NCBI GenBank assembly: GCA_046154665.1
Contig: JBJXFG010000079.1
Location: forward strand, 1-35,374
Reading direction: 5' to 3'
Length of the DNA stretch: 35,374 nt
Source of the DNA: JAFLCM01 sp046154665
Lineage (GTDB): Bacteria; Planctomycetota; Phycisphaerae; Phycisphaerales; UBA1924
The notes under the pieces were generated by a model. It made no database searches. It had not been told where the DNA came from and saw nothing but the letters and a program-made list of their open reading frames with translations. Shown piece after piece: positions 7,648 to 15,745 of the stretch. Numbering within the stretch: the stretch's first letter is position 1; every line of letters starts with the position of its first letter. A program made the translations under genes and the position numbers.

Positions 7648-8570
7648 CGTTGATTTTCCTTCGCGGCGACGGGCCGCGTGGTCGGGGTGAGAGGACTCTT
7701 TTCGGCGCTCGCGGCGGTGATGCGCGTGCCGATACTGTGTTGTTCGTGGATCGTCGCCAGAGTTTCAGGTCGCTCCCACGAGGTGATGAGGACCTCGGCA
7801 CCGGAGAGCGCCGCGGCTCGCAGGGCGGCGCGGACTTTGGGCACCATCCCGCCGTGGATGACGCCCGAGGCGATCAATGCTTCGACTTCGTCGCTGTCGG
7901 CGCGGGCGATGGTGGTGCCATCGGCGCCGCGGACGCCGGGGACGTCGGTGAGCAGCACGAGCAGCGACGCGCCGAGCACGGCGGCGAGGCCGGCGGCGAC
8001 GTCGTCGGCGTTCACGTTGAGGAGCCCGCCGCAGCCTTGCCCGGGGGCCGCGTCCATCCCGACTGGACTGAAGACCGGGACGATGCATTTCGCCAGCGTT
8101 TCGCGGATGAACGCGGGATCGCCGCCGGTGATCTCGCCGACCAGCCCAATGTCGACGCCGTCGGGAGTAAGGCGGCGCAGCGTGGCGGTGGCGCACTCGC
8201 CCGGGCACAGGCCCAGGGCGGGCTGGCCGCACGCGCTGAGCGCCGCGACGATCGACTTGTTGATGCCCGTTAGGGCCGCGGCGATGTGCGTCATCTGCTC
8301 GGGCGGCGTGATGCGGAGGCCCTGATATCGCTCGGTGACGAAGCCGAGACGTGACATCAGGGCGTCGACCGCCTTGCCGCCGCCGTGGACCAGCACGACG
8401 CCTGCGCGACCCTCGCGACGCTCGATTTGGTTGAGCGTGCGGAGCGCGTCCCAGAGCGAGCGGGACTGCTGGGGCTGCTCGACGCCGGTGCCCCCGATCT
8501 TGACGACGACGGGACCGGGGCGCGACGGCGCTTGGGTCTGCGAGGGGGTTGACGCTGAGGAGGTGGGCAC
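7644..8570 (-). CDS. argB: Acetylglutamate kinase
   Basis: It phosphorylates N-acetylglutamate, the second step of the arginine route and commonly the arginine-feedback point. The 308 residues contain VVVKIGGTG (21-29, phosphate-binding Lys24), VHGGGKAVD, NVNADDVAAGLA, LTDVPGV and IHGGMVPKV, which are the kinase-fold signatures in order. The start is GTG at 8568-8570 without an evident Shine-Dalgarno site; the first ~20 residues are Ser/Pro-rich and not part of the fold, so the true start could be slightly downstream. The stop overlaps the argF TTG start by four bases. A perfect 11-bp hairpin separates it from argC. Confidence 0.95.
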   Translation of the reverse strand: MPTSSASTPSQTQAPSRPGPVVVKIGGTGVEQPQQSRSLWDALRTLNQIERREGRAGVVLVHGGGKAVDALMSRLGFVTERYQGLRITPPEQMTHIAAALTGINKSIVAALSACGQPALGLCPGECATATLRRLTPDGVDIGLVGEITGGDPAFIRETLAKCIVPVFSPVGMDAAPGQGCGGLLNVNADDVAAGLAAVLGASLLVLLTDVPGVRGADGTTIARADSDEVEALIASGVIHGGMVPKVRAALRAAALSGAEVLITSWERPETLATIHEQHSIGTRITAASAEKSPLTPTTRPVAAKENQR

Positions 8571-8591
8571 GTTGGGAGTTGCTGATCGGTC

Positions 8592-8616
8592 AGCCCAGAC
8601 GCACGGCGTCTGGGCT
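8592..8616. repeat. Perfect 11-bp hairpin AGCCCAGACGC / GCGTCTGGGCT
   Basis: This 3-base-loop palindrome fills much of the 69-base argC-argB spacer. There is no T-run after it on the minus strand. It may be a dispersed repeat or an mRNA-stability stem that separates expression of argC from argB. Confidence 0.6.
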
Positions 8617-8639
8617 TTGGTGGGTGCTTGCGGTTGCGG

Positions 8640-9725
8640 TCAGTTTGTGAGGATTTCGCTCGTGGGCCCGGGCCTGAGAGCAGTCGTTTCGTCAAGGGCC
8701 ATGCGGATGTTCATACACTGCACCGCTTGCCCCGCAGCGCCCTTCACGAGGTTGTCGATGGCCGAGACGATGATCGCGTGACGGTTGGGCTCGTCGACCG
8801 CGAGGGCGATGTCGCAGAAGTTGGTCCGCTGCACGCCCGCCACGCTGGGCCAGGTGCCGGGCTTCAACATCCGGACGAACGGATCGTTGGCGTACGCGCC
8901 GGCGTAGACCTCGCGGAGCCGCGCTTCGCTCCAGCCCGGCGCGAGCTCGACATGGATCGTCGACACGATGCCGCGCTCGTACGGTCCGACCTGCGGCGTG
9001 AAATAGACGGGCGTGCCGGAATAGGCCTCGATTTCAGGCGTGTGCCGGTGCTTCAGCACCTCGTAGGGGCGGACGCTGACCTCGCAGAAAAGGGTGGCGA
9101 CGTTGGCGGAGCGGCCCGCGCCGCTGACGCCGCTGATGGAATCGACGATCACGCGGCGCGAGACGTCCACCGCGCCGGCACGGACGAGCGGCGTGAGCGC
9201 CAGGATGGCGGAGGTTGGATAGCAGCCGGGCACGCCGACGAGATCGGCGGTGGCGATCGCGGCGCGGAACAACTCCGGCAGGCCGTACACCGCCCGTGCC
9301 AGCAACCCCGCGTGTGCGTGCGCGAAGCCGTAGTGCTTGGGGTAGACCGCCGCATCCTTGAAGCGGAACGATGCCGAGAGGTCGAAGACCTTCATGCCGC
9401 CTCCCCGCGCCAACAGCACCGGCGCGAGATCATGGCTCACCAGGTGGGGCGTGGCCAAAAACACAGCCTCAGCCCCGGACGCCCCTACCGCTTCCGGCGT
9501 CGCCGCGGCGACCTTGAGACCACACAGCGAGCGGAACCGCGGATGCAAGTCGGCGATCTCGGGCTCCGCGGTGGTGCCCCCCGGCCCGCTACCAGCCCCT
9601 CCCGCCGCCGCGCCCTTGTCGGAACCAAACAGCCCCACCACTTCGACCGACGGGTGGTTCAGCAAGATTGCCAGCAGTTCCGCCCCGGCGTAGCCGGCGG
9701 CGCCCACAATCGCGCAGCGGATCAC
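8640..9725 (-). CDS. argC: N-acetyl-gamma-glutamyl-phosphate reductase
   Basis: This NADPH enzyme makes N-acetylglutamate semialdehyde. I place the start at GTG 9723-9725, which overlaps the argR TGA stop by four bases (GTGA) and follows AAGGGGG by seven; the frame is open far upstream but that stretch is argR in another frame. The 361-residue protein begins with a Rossmann loop IVGAAGYAGAELL (6-18), has catalytic Cys168 in GVPGCYPTSA, and RHTPEIEAYSG with the conserved His. A Gly/Ala-rich stretch (38-51) interrupts the early Rossmann region and looks like a loop expansion. Confidence 0.95.
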   Translation of the reverse strand: MIRCAIVGAAGYAGAELLAILLNHPSVEVVGLFGSDKGAAAGGAGSGPGGTTAEPEIADLHPRFRSLCGLKVAAATPEAVGASGAEAVFLATPHLVSHDLAPVLLARGGGMKVFDLSASFRFKDAAVYPKHYGFAHAHAGLLARAVYGLPELFRAAIATADLVGVPGCYPTSAILALTPLVRAGAVDVSRRVIVDSISGVSGAGRSANVATLFCEVSVRPYEVLKHRHTPEIEAYSGTPVYFTPQVGPYERGIVSTIHVELAPGWSEARLREVYAGAYANDPFVRMLKPGTWPSVAGVQRTNFCDIALAVDEPNRHAIIVSAIDNLVKGAAGQAVQCMNIRMALDETTALRPGPTSEILTN

Positions 9726-10216
9726 GAGTACGCCCCCTTCAACTCGGAGTTCGCCAGCCCGCTCTGGCCCGATGCCAGGCGCTGCAAGCCCTTGAGCACC
9801 CATGTCGCATCCTTGCCGGACGAGGTGGCGAGGAAGATGGTGTCGTCGCCGGCGATCGAGCCGATGACGCGTTTGAGCCCCGCCCGATCGAGCGACGCCG
9901 CGAGGGCCTGGGCGTGACCCGGCTCGGTCTTGACGACCACCAGCGTCCCAGCGATTTCGGCGGAGACCAGGAACTGGGAGATGGTCATCTCGAGGGCCCG
10001 ATCGACGATCGGTGCATGCTGGTCGACCAGCGCGTCGGGGAGCATGTAGCCCGAGTTGGTCTTGATGACGCCGAGTTCCCTGATGTCGCGGGAAATGGTG
10101 GCCTGGGTGGCCTCGATGCCTGTTTCCGCCAACTGGCGGCGCAGCGTCTCCTGCCCGCTGACGGGGCCGGAGCGGAGCATGCGGACGATGGCGCGGTGTC
10201 GGCGTGCTTTGTCCAT
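9722..10216 (-). CDS. argR: Arginine repressor ArgR
   Basis: This is a 164-residue ArgR/AhrC regulator. The N-terminal winged helix holds the recognition segment ATQATISRDIRELG, the hallmark of the family. The C-terminal domain has the oligomerisation/arginine-binding core, including GDDTIFLATSS (GTI-like and D-rich loop). The frame stays open for 58 codons upstream, but the family start is the ATG at 10214-10216. A near-consensus promoter ends 8 bases before that ATG, so the mRNA would be leaderless. argR heads the arg run and overlaps argC, which suggests autogenous control of the pathway by arginine. Confidence 0.95.
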   Translation of the reverse strand: MDKARRHRAIVRMLRSGPVSGQETLRRQLAETGIEATQATISRDIRELGVIKTNSGYMLPDALVDQHAPIVDRALEMTISQFLVSAEIAGTLVVVKTEPGHAQALAASLDRAGLKRVIGSIAGDDTIFLATSSGKDATWVLKGLQRLASGQSGLANSELKGAYS

Positions 10217-10217
10217 G

Positions 10218-10252
10218 ATGGATGAGTATACATTGTCTGCATGGAAAGTCAA
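10218..10252 (-). promoter_or_regulatory. Promoter of the arg operon, apparently leaderless, with possible ARG box
   Basis: On the minus strand TTGACT (10247-10252) and TATACT (10225-10230) are 16 bases apart, close to the sigma-70 consensus. Only 8 bases separate the -10 box from the argR ATG, so transcription should start at or within two bases of the start codon. TGTATACTCATCCA (10219-10232) fits the TG-N-AT-N4-AT-N-CA pattern of ARG boxes and overlaps the -10 box. The promoter is well supported; the operator is inference from a pattern with two departures from TGAAT/ATTCA. Confidence 0.7.
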
Positions 10253-10340
10253 GGGCTCCAGACCGCCTCGGGGCGGGCCCGCGCGTCCGCACGCGGGCCG
10301 TAGAACCCGCACACATCCGCGCTCTGGTGGCTGGCAAGAA

Positions 10341-10372
10341 CCCCTCGTACACGCTCCGGGCTCGTGGTTCGG
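10341..10372. repeat. Dispersed palindromic element, copy C (right arm only)
   Basis: ACACGCTCCGGGCTCGTGGTTCG and the preceding bases match the right arm of the dispersed element. No left arm is recognisable, so this is a half or decayed copy. It lies between argR and the divergent outer-membrane protein gene. A GC hairpin (10276-10299) is also in this spacer. Confidence 0.7.
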
Positions 10373-10430
10373 GCAACCCTGGTCGGTCACGAGCCGGCCA
10401 TGGGGCTATGCTCCGAACCGGAGGCCGTGG

Positions 10431-11600
10431 ATGCCCAAGAGCGCATCGACACGTCGCGTCTTGTTGGCCGCCGCGCTGCTGTTCTGCGCCGGTTCGGACA
10501 TTCGCGCTCAGGACGCGGTGCCGCAGCCTCCCCTGACCGAACTGCCCCCGGGCGACGGCACCACCTCCACCGCCAACCTTGACCTGCTCACCGGACGCGA
10601 TGCCATGCTCGTCCTCGAGTCGGGCGAGGTTTTCCGCGGCCGCCTGCTGGGGCACGGCGGCGGCACGGTTTCCTTGCGAAACCAGTTCGCGGGCGAGTTT
10701 GAGGTGCCGGTGGACCGGGTGCGCAGCGTGGATGTGTGGATGCCGCCGCAGCCGCCGCCGCCGGTGGCGCCGGTGAACCCGCTGGTTTCAGTCCCGGTGG
10801 AGTCGCAGTTGCCGCTCGCGCAAGAAGTCGTGGTGGGTCTGCCGACGCCAGTCGCGCCGCCAGCGCCAGCGGTCCCGCCCCCCGACGGCACGCCTCAGCC
10901 GGCCACGCCCGCGGCTGCCGCCGCCGGATTCTGGGAGCGTGAGGAGTACTCGTTCGAGGGCGGCCTGTCGGGCTCGTCGGGGCAGACGGAGCGATCCAGT
11001 CTGCGATTCGGCTTCGTCGGGCGCTGGAGCAACCCCACCAACGTGCTGACCATCGACAGCCGCTACATCTCGACGCGCGACCGCGGCAACCTGGTGCAAG
11101 ACCGCTTCGAAGGCCGGGGACGGCACGACTGGATCAGCGCCGACAGCCCGTGGCAGTTCTTCATGGATGCCTCGGGCGAGGTGGACCGCTTCACGCCGTA
11201 CGACGCGCTGGCGCGGATCGGCGGCGGCGTGGGCTATCGCTTCATCAACTCGGAACGGACCACGCTGGTGGGTCGTCTGGGTGCCGGCATGGTTCAGGAG
11301 TTCGGCTCCGACGATGACAACCCCCGTCCCGAGGGCATTCTGGGCGTCGACTTCAGCCACAAACTCGATTCGCTGCAGAGCTTTGTGCTCAACGCCGAGG
11401 CGTTCCCGTCGCTGGAAGACTTCGAGCGCTACCGCACCCGCACCCGGGCGTACTACGAGGTTCGCCTGAGCGAAAAGACCAACCTCAACCTGCGTCTGGG
11501 CGTCGAGCACCGCTACGACTCGATCCCAGGAGAGAACGGCGGCGGGGCGACCAACCGCGAAAACCTTGACTACGCGGCGACGATTGTGATTCGGTTTTGA
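10431..11600 (+). CDS. Outer-membrane beta-barrel protein, DUF481-like
   Basis: The 389-residue protein starts with a signal peptide (RRVLLAAALLFCAGSDIRAQ; cut near residue 23). Residues ~50-105 (MLVLESGEVFRGRLLGHGGG...VPVDRVRSVDVW) look like a small beta domain often found before DUF481. A Pro/Ala/Val-rich linker follows (~105-165). The rest alternates short amphipathic strands (FEGGLSGSSGQTERSSLRFG, DSRYISTRDRGNLVQDRF, ...) and ends in the aromatic IVIRF typical of barrels inserted by the Bam machinery. GGAG lies 6-7 bases before the ATG. The family is called salt-stress-induced outer membrane protein in some species; its role is unclear. Its end is 14 bases from the convergent panD. Confidence 0.8.
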   Translation: MPKSASTRRVLLAAALLFCAGSDIRAQDAVPQPPLTELPPGDGTTSTANLDLLTGRDAMLVLESGEVFRGRLLGHGGGTVSLRNQFAGEFEVPVDRVRSVDVWMPPQPPPPVAPVNPLVSVPVESQLPLAQEVVVGLPTPVAPPAPAVPPPDGTPQPATPAAAAAGFWEREEYSFEGGLSGSSGQTERSSLRFGFVGRWSNPTNVLTIDSRYISTRDRGNLVQDRFEGRGRHDWISADSPWQFFMDASGEVDRFTPYDALARIGGGVGYRFINSERTTLVGRLGAGMVQEFGSDDDNPRPEGILGVDFSHKLDSLQSFVLNAEAFPSLEDFERYRTRTRAYYEVRLSEKTNLNLRLGVEHRYDSIPGENGGGATNRENLDYAATIVIRF

Positions 11601-11614
11601 GAGCAATCACTGCT

Positions 11615-11992
11615 TTAGCCGCCGACCGGCTCGTACCGGATCAACTGCTCGATGCTATTGTCGTCGCGCATCAGGGCCACGCGGGGATGGTGCGCGGCGT
11701 ACTCCTTGTCGTCCATCAACGCGTAGTGCATGACGATGACGCGGTCGCCGGGCTCGACGAGGTGTGCCGCGGCCCCGCGCACCTCGCACACCTTTGACCC
11801 CGGCTCGCCCCAGAAGATGTAGGTCTCGAACCGAGCACCGGTGCGGCAGTTGGCGACGGTGACGGCGTCGCTGGCGCGCAAACCGACCTCCCTCAGGATC
11901 AATGGATCGATCATGATCGAGCCGTTGTACGAAGGCTTGGCCCCGGTGACGGTGGCCATGTGGATCTTGGAAAAGAGAACCTTTCTGAGCAT
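11615..11992 (-). CDS. panD: Aspartate 1-decarboxylase (pyruvoyl)
   Basis: It makes beta-alanine from aspartate for pantothenate and CoA. The start is set by the family: MLRKVLFSKIHMATVTGAKP gives Lys9 and places the self-processing site exactly at Gly24-Ser25 in YNGSIMID. At 125 residues it has the normal length (about 126). The frame is open for 22 more codons upstream, but that part is not conserved. NCRTGARFETYIFWG contains the conserved Arg that binds the substrate carboxylate. The precursor would be cut to a short beta chain and a pyruvoyl alpha chain. It is divergent from kbl with 95 bases between them. Confidence 0.97.
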   Translation of the reverse strand: MLRKVLFSKIHMATVTGAKPSYNGSIMIDPLILREVGLRASDAVTVANCRTGARFETYIFWGEPGSKVCEVRGAAAHLVEPGDRVIVMHYALMDDKEYAAHHPRVALMRDDNSIEQLIRYEPVGG

Positions 11993-12087
11993 GGTGGAGA
12001 TTCTAGGCGCGAAACGCCGGCTGGCGACGGCTCGTGCGGGCTTTGTGCGGGGCGGCACCGTTGGCGAAGTGATGCAACAATGGACCC

Positions 12088-13302
12088 ATGAACGCCGAAC
12101 ACCCTTTCGCCCTGCGTGCTTCCGCCCTGCTCTCCGGCCTGCGCGACCGCGGCGAGTACAAACTGCTCCAGGCCATCGATTCGACCATGGGGCCCGTGGT
12201 GCGGCTGAAGCAGCCCGACGGCTCGACGAAGGAAGCCCTGTGCTTCTGCTCCAACAACTACCTCGGGCTGGCGGACCACCCGGAGGTGGTCGAGGCCGGG
12301 CTGAAGGGCTTGCGTGACTACGGCGCGGGGACGGCGAGCGTGCGGTTCATTTGCGGCACGTTTACGCCGCACCTGGCGCTGGAGCGGCGCATCGCCGCGA
12401 TGCTGGATCAGGAGGCTTCGTACACCTTCGTCAGTTGCTGGAACGCCACCGAGGCGGTGTTCCCGACGTTGTGCGAGGCCGGCGACGCGATCATCAGTGA
12501 TGCGCTGAACCACGCGTGCATCATCGATTCAATCCGGCTGTGCTCGGTCATCAAGAAAGGTGTGAACCGGTACGTCTATCCGAACAACGACCTCGGGGCT
12601 CTGGAAGCGAAGCTGTCGGAGGCGAGAGGCGCGTTGGGGCCCGGGGGCGTGATGTGGGTGATCACCGACGGCGTGTTCAGCATGGAAGGCTCGATCGCCG
12701 ATCTCGCTGCGATGCGACGGCTGTGCGACAAGTTCGGCGCTCTGCTGGCGGTCGACGACTCGCACGGCACCGGCGTGATGGGCCGGACGGGTCGAGGCAC
12801 GCACGAGCACGCCGGGATGAACGGGTCGCAGATCGACCTGTTCACGGGCACGCTGGGCAAGGCCCTCGGCGGGGCCGCGGGCGGCTACATCGCAGGGCCG
12901 AGGCTCGCGATCGAGACGATCGTGCAGCGGGCCCGTCCGACGCTGTTCAGCAATGCCCTGCCCGTCACCACGGCGTGCAGCGCCGACAAGGCCATCGAGA
13001 TCATGCTCCGCGAGCCCGAGCGGGTGCAGCGCCTCCGCGACAACGTGGCGTACGCGCGGAAGCAGATCAAGGCCGCGGGCTTCGACGTGCTGGAGTCCCC
13101 CACCGCCATCTGCCCGATCATCGTCCACGAAACTTCGAAGGCGATCGCGATGAGCAAGCGGCTGCTGGAACTGGGCGTGTACGTCATCGGCTTCGGATAT
13201 CCCGTGGTGCCGGAGGGGCACGCACGGCTGCGCTGCCAGATCTCGGCGGCGCACACAACGGGGCATATTGATGCGCTGGTGGGGGCGTTGAAGAGACTGT
13301 AG
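12088..13302 (+). CDS. kbl: Glycine C-acetyltransferase (2-amino-3-ketobutyrate CoA ligase)
   Basis: This PLP enzyme of the alpha-oxoamine synthase family splits 2-amino-3-ketobutyrate with CoA into glycine and acetyl-CoA, in threonine breakdown. The 404 residues resemble E. coli Kbl closely: CSNNYLGLADHP, ASVRFICGT, DAIISDALNHACIIDSIRLC, VDDSHGTGVMGRTGRG, and TGTLGKALGG with the PLP-binding Lys258. The SVRFICGT segment favours Kbl over BioF or HemA. No threonine dehydrogenase gene is next to it. No clear Shine-Dalgarno sequence precedes the ATG. Confidence 0.92.
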   Translation: MNAEHPFALRASALLSGLRDRGEYKLLQAIDSTMGPVVRLKQPDGSTKEALCFCSNNYLGLADHPEVVEAGLKGLRDYGAGTASVRFICGTFTPHLALERRIAAMLDQEASYTFVSCWNATEAVFPTLCEAGDAIISDALNHACIIDSIRLCSVIKKGVNRYVYPNNDLGALEAKLSEARGALGPGGVMWVITDGVFSMEGSIADLAAMRRLCDKFGALLAVDDSHGTGVMGRTGRGTHEHAGMNGSQIDLFTGTLGKALGGAAGGYIAGPRLAIETIVQRARPTLFSNALPVTTACSADKAIEIMLREPERVQRLRDNVAYARKQIKAAGFDVLESPTAICPIIVHETSKAIAMSKRLLELGVYVIGFGYPVVPEGHARLRCQISAAHTTGHIDALVGALKRL

Positions 13303-13363
13303 TCGAGTTCACTCTCACCGAGCGTTCTATCGGACGTTGCCGCCGATTTGTTCGCCAAAACCC

Positions 13364-13433
13364 TTGCGTTCAGGTCGCAATGGGGTACATTGATCATGCA
13401 CAGATTGGATCCAATGCGGCCCGCACTGAGGAG
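13364..13433 (+). promoter_or_regulatory. Promoter, 12-bp palindrome and RBS of the PEP-CTERM-like gene
   Basis: TTGCGT (13364-13369) and TACATT (13386-13391) are 16 bases apart. A perfect palindrome ATTGGATCCAAT (13404-13415) lies a few bases past the predicted start of transcription, where a repressor could sit. GAGGAG (13428-13433) is 8 bases before the ATG. The -10 box has two mismatches, so this is tentative. Confidence 0.5.
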
Positions 13434-13441
13434 ACCGAGTC

Positions 13442-14029
13442 ATGAACGCCAATGTTTTTGTCGTTTCGATCGCGATGTCCGCCATCGGCACCCTCGGTGC
13501 GAGCGCGCGGGGCGGCGTGGTGTTTTCCGACAACTTCAACGCTGAGAACGCAGGCAGCGGCGGCATCAACTACGTCGGCCTGGGTAACTGGACGATTCCT
13601 CGAGGGTCTATCGACCTCATCGGTAACGGGTTCTTCGACTTCCTCCCGGGCAACGGGCTCTACCTCGATTTGGATGGAACCACCGACCGTGCCGCGCTGC
13701 TCACCTCGAACCCCATCAACCTCGACGCCGGCGAATACCTGCTCGAGTTTCGCCTCGCCGGAAGCCAGCGCGGCGACTCGAACACTGTGCATGTCTCGTT
13801 CATGGGCGGCACGCTCGATCTCACCATCGCGTCGAGCGAACCCTTCGCGACCTACAGCATCCCAGTCTCGCTCGGCAACGCGGGGTCGGGGTCGATCGTC
13901 TTCGACCACGACAGTGGCGACCAGTTCGGGTTGCTCCTCGACGATGTTACTGTCCGTACGGTCCCGGGCCCCGGCACGGCGTTGATGGGACTCGGGCTGG
14001 TCGTGATGGGTGCTCGCCGGCGGCGCTAG
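13442..14029 (+). CDS. Small exported protein with PEP-CTERM-like sorting tail
   Basis: The 195-residue protein has an N-terminal signal peptide ending near GASARGG. The body (SDNFNAENAGSGG..., ..LTSNPINLDAGEYLLEF.., ..DDVTVR) is a beta-rich fold resembling carbohydrate-binding modules. The C-terminus is tripartite: VPGPGT (a variant of the PEP motif), a hydrophobic helix, and RRRR at the very end, as in proteins processed by exosortase. No exosortase gene is in the window. Its TAG stop overlaps the rimO stop on the opposite strand. The sorting-tail call is good; the function is unknown. Confidence 0.82.
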   Translation: MNANVFVVSIAMSAIGTLGASARGGVVFSDNFNAENAGSGGINYVGLGNWTIPRGSIDLIGNGFFDFLPGNGLYLDLDGTTDRAALLTSNPINLDAGEYLLEFRLAGSQRGDSNTVHVSFMGGTLDLTIASSEPFATYSIPVSLGNAGSGSIVFDHDSGDQFGLLLDDVTVRTVPGPGTALMGLGLVVMGARRRR

Positions 14030-15699
14030 CGGATCACATTCAAACTGACCTGCTTCGACAGTTCCGACACAGGCCGCGCCACCAAGTCATACCCATCGGC
14101 GTCCACAATCGTGCAGCGAACCAGTTCGCCCGGCGCGAGCTTCTCGCGGCTGGTCACGTACGTCACGCTGTCGATGTCTGGGGCCTGGAAGTACGCCCGA
14201 CCCTTGTAGAGCGAGCCTTTTCCGCCATAGGCCTCGGTGACGCCGGCGGTGTCGCGCAAGGCGGAGTTCATGGCTTTGTCGATGAGCACGTCGAACTGCA
14301 CGCCGGTGTTCTCGGGCTGCTTGGGGTCGAACTGACCGGCGAGGAACTTGGCCTGCTCGAATGCGATGTTCTGCTGGAGTTCCATGATCTCGGCCTTGCG
14401 CCGGGCCTTGACTTCAGCGGGGACGGCGAGCTCGGGGTCGGTCTCCATCGTTCCCGCGACGGTGCCCGGCTCGCGTGAGTACTCGAAGACGCCCAGAGCA
14501 TCGAAGCCGATCTCGTCGACGAAGGCCATGAGTTCTTCGTGATCCTGCTCGGTCTCGCCGGGGAAACCTGTAATGAATGTCGTTCGGATCGCCATGCCCG
14601 GGGCAGCGTCGCGCAGCTTGTGCATCAGTTCGGCCTGGTGCTCGCGGGTGACGTTGCGGCGCATCGCCTTGAGGATGCTGTTGCTGGCGTGCTGGAGCGG
14701 GATGTCGATGTACTTGACCACATGGGGCAGATCGGCGATCGCCTTGATCATGTCGTCGTTGAAGTTGGTCGGATAGGCGTACATGAGACGCACCCAGCCG
14801 CCCGCTTTTCCGCCCCCGCCCGCGTTCCGCTCCACCGCGTCGTTGATCGCCCGCAGCATCATGGGCAGGCCGCCGCCTTTGCGGCCGTCGTAGTTGAACC
14901 CGACGCCGATGTCGTCGCCGTAGCTCGTGGTGTCCTGACCGATGAGGTTGAGTTCGAACGCGCCGTCCTCAAGAAGCTCACGAGCCTCAGCGGCGATGCG
15001 GTCCAGCGGCTTCGAGCGCATCTTGCCGCGGATGCTGGGGATCGTGCAGAACGCGCAGTTCTGGTTGCAGCCCTCGCTGACGCGCAGGTACGCATAGTGC
15101 CTCGGCGTGAGGCGCAGCCGCGCCGAATCGTCCTCGAAATAGCCGATGCCCTTGCCGTCCTTGCCGTTGACGGTAAGGCCGGCGATCTTCATCCCGCGCT
15201 CGGAAGCGGCGGCCAGGGCGTTGCCGGCGATCCAGTATTTCGGTTGGTCCGATGCCTCGGCGAGAGTCGTCCGCTCGGCGCGTTCGCCGCGGACCGCGTG
15301 GACGATGTGGTCGCGGTCGAAGACGCCGATCATGGCGTCGATGCCCGGGGCCCACTCGAGCATCTTGGCGCGGTGGCGCTGCACGAGGCAGCCGGCGACC
15401 ACGACCCGCTTGATCTTGCCCTGCTCTTTGAGCGCCAGCGCGTCCTTGATGACGCCGAGCGACTCGTCCTTCGAGGCTTCGAGGAAGCCGCAGGTATTGA
15501 CGACGATGGCGTCGGCGGGGTCGAGGTCAGAGTCCGGGTCATGCGAGATGATCTCGAGGCCGTCCTGGGCGAGCAGGCCGAGCATCTTCTCGGAATCGAC
15601 GAGGTTCTTCGGGCAGCCGAGGCTGACGAACGAGACGGTGCGGACGGCGCCGGGAGCGTCCGTTTCGGCGGGCGCGGTGGTTTTCGAGGTGGCCTTCAT
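14026..15699 (-). CDS. rimO: Ribosomal protein S12 methylthiotransferase RimO
   Basis: This radical-SAM enzyme adds a methylthio group to an aspartate of ribosomal protein S12. The N-terminal UPF0004 domain starts SLGCPKNLVDSE with cluster cysteines C29, C70 and C104. The radical-SAM motif is CNQNCAFC (C211, C215, C218) followed by IPSIRGKMRS, which marks RimO over MiaB. A TRAM-like domain ends the protein. At 557 residues it is about 100 longer than usual; extra segments lie at ~155-195 and in a Gly-rich loop (292-301). It starts 46 bases past the stop of the 287-residue dockerin-tailed gene with no terminator between, so it may share its transcript. Confidence 0.95.
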   Translation of the reverse strand: MKATSKTTAPAETDAPGAVRTVSFVSLGCPKNLVDSEKMLGLLAQDGLEIISHDPDSDLDPADAIVVNTCGFLEASKDESLGVIKDALALKEQGKIKRVVVAGCLVQRHRAKMLEWAPGIDAMIGVFDRDHIVHAVRGERAERTTLAEASDQPKYWIAGNALAAASERGMKIAGLTVNGKDGKGIGYFEDDSARLRLTPRHYAYLRVSEGCNQNCAFCTIPSIRGKMRSKPLDRIAAEARELLEDGAFELNLIGQDTTSYGDDIGVGFNYDGRKGGGLPMMLRAINDAVERNAGGGGKAGGWVRLMYAYPTNFNDDMIKAIADLPHVVKYIDIPLQHASNSILKAMRRNVTREHQAELMHKLRDAAPGMAIRTTFITGFPGETEQDHEELMAFVDEIGFDALGVFEYSREPGTVAGTMETDPELAVPAEVKARRKAEIMELQQNIAFEQAKFLAGQFDPKQPENTGVQFDVLIDKAMNSALRDTAGVTEAYGGKGSLYKGRAYFQAPDIDSVTYVTSREKLAPGELVRCTIVDADGYDLVARPVSELSKQVSLNVIR

Positions 15700-15745
15700 G
15701 CGGGGCCGAGATGGTAGGCGGGGCCCGGCGTCCGCAAGGGCAAAC

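Noticed and set aside
10217..10390. N-terminal extension of ArgR by 58 residues
   Set aside because: Cys/Pro/Arg-rich and not conserved; the promoter and the ATG at 10216 explain the gene better.
9726..10655. Upstream extension of argC to 671 residues
   Set aside because: This part overlaps argR in another frame, and ArgC begins at VIRCAIVGAAG with a GTG overlapping the argR stop.
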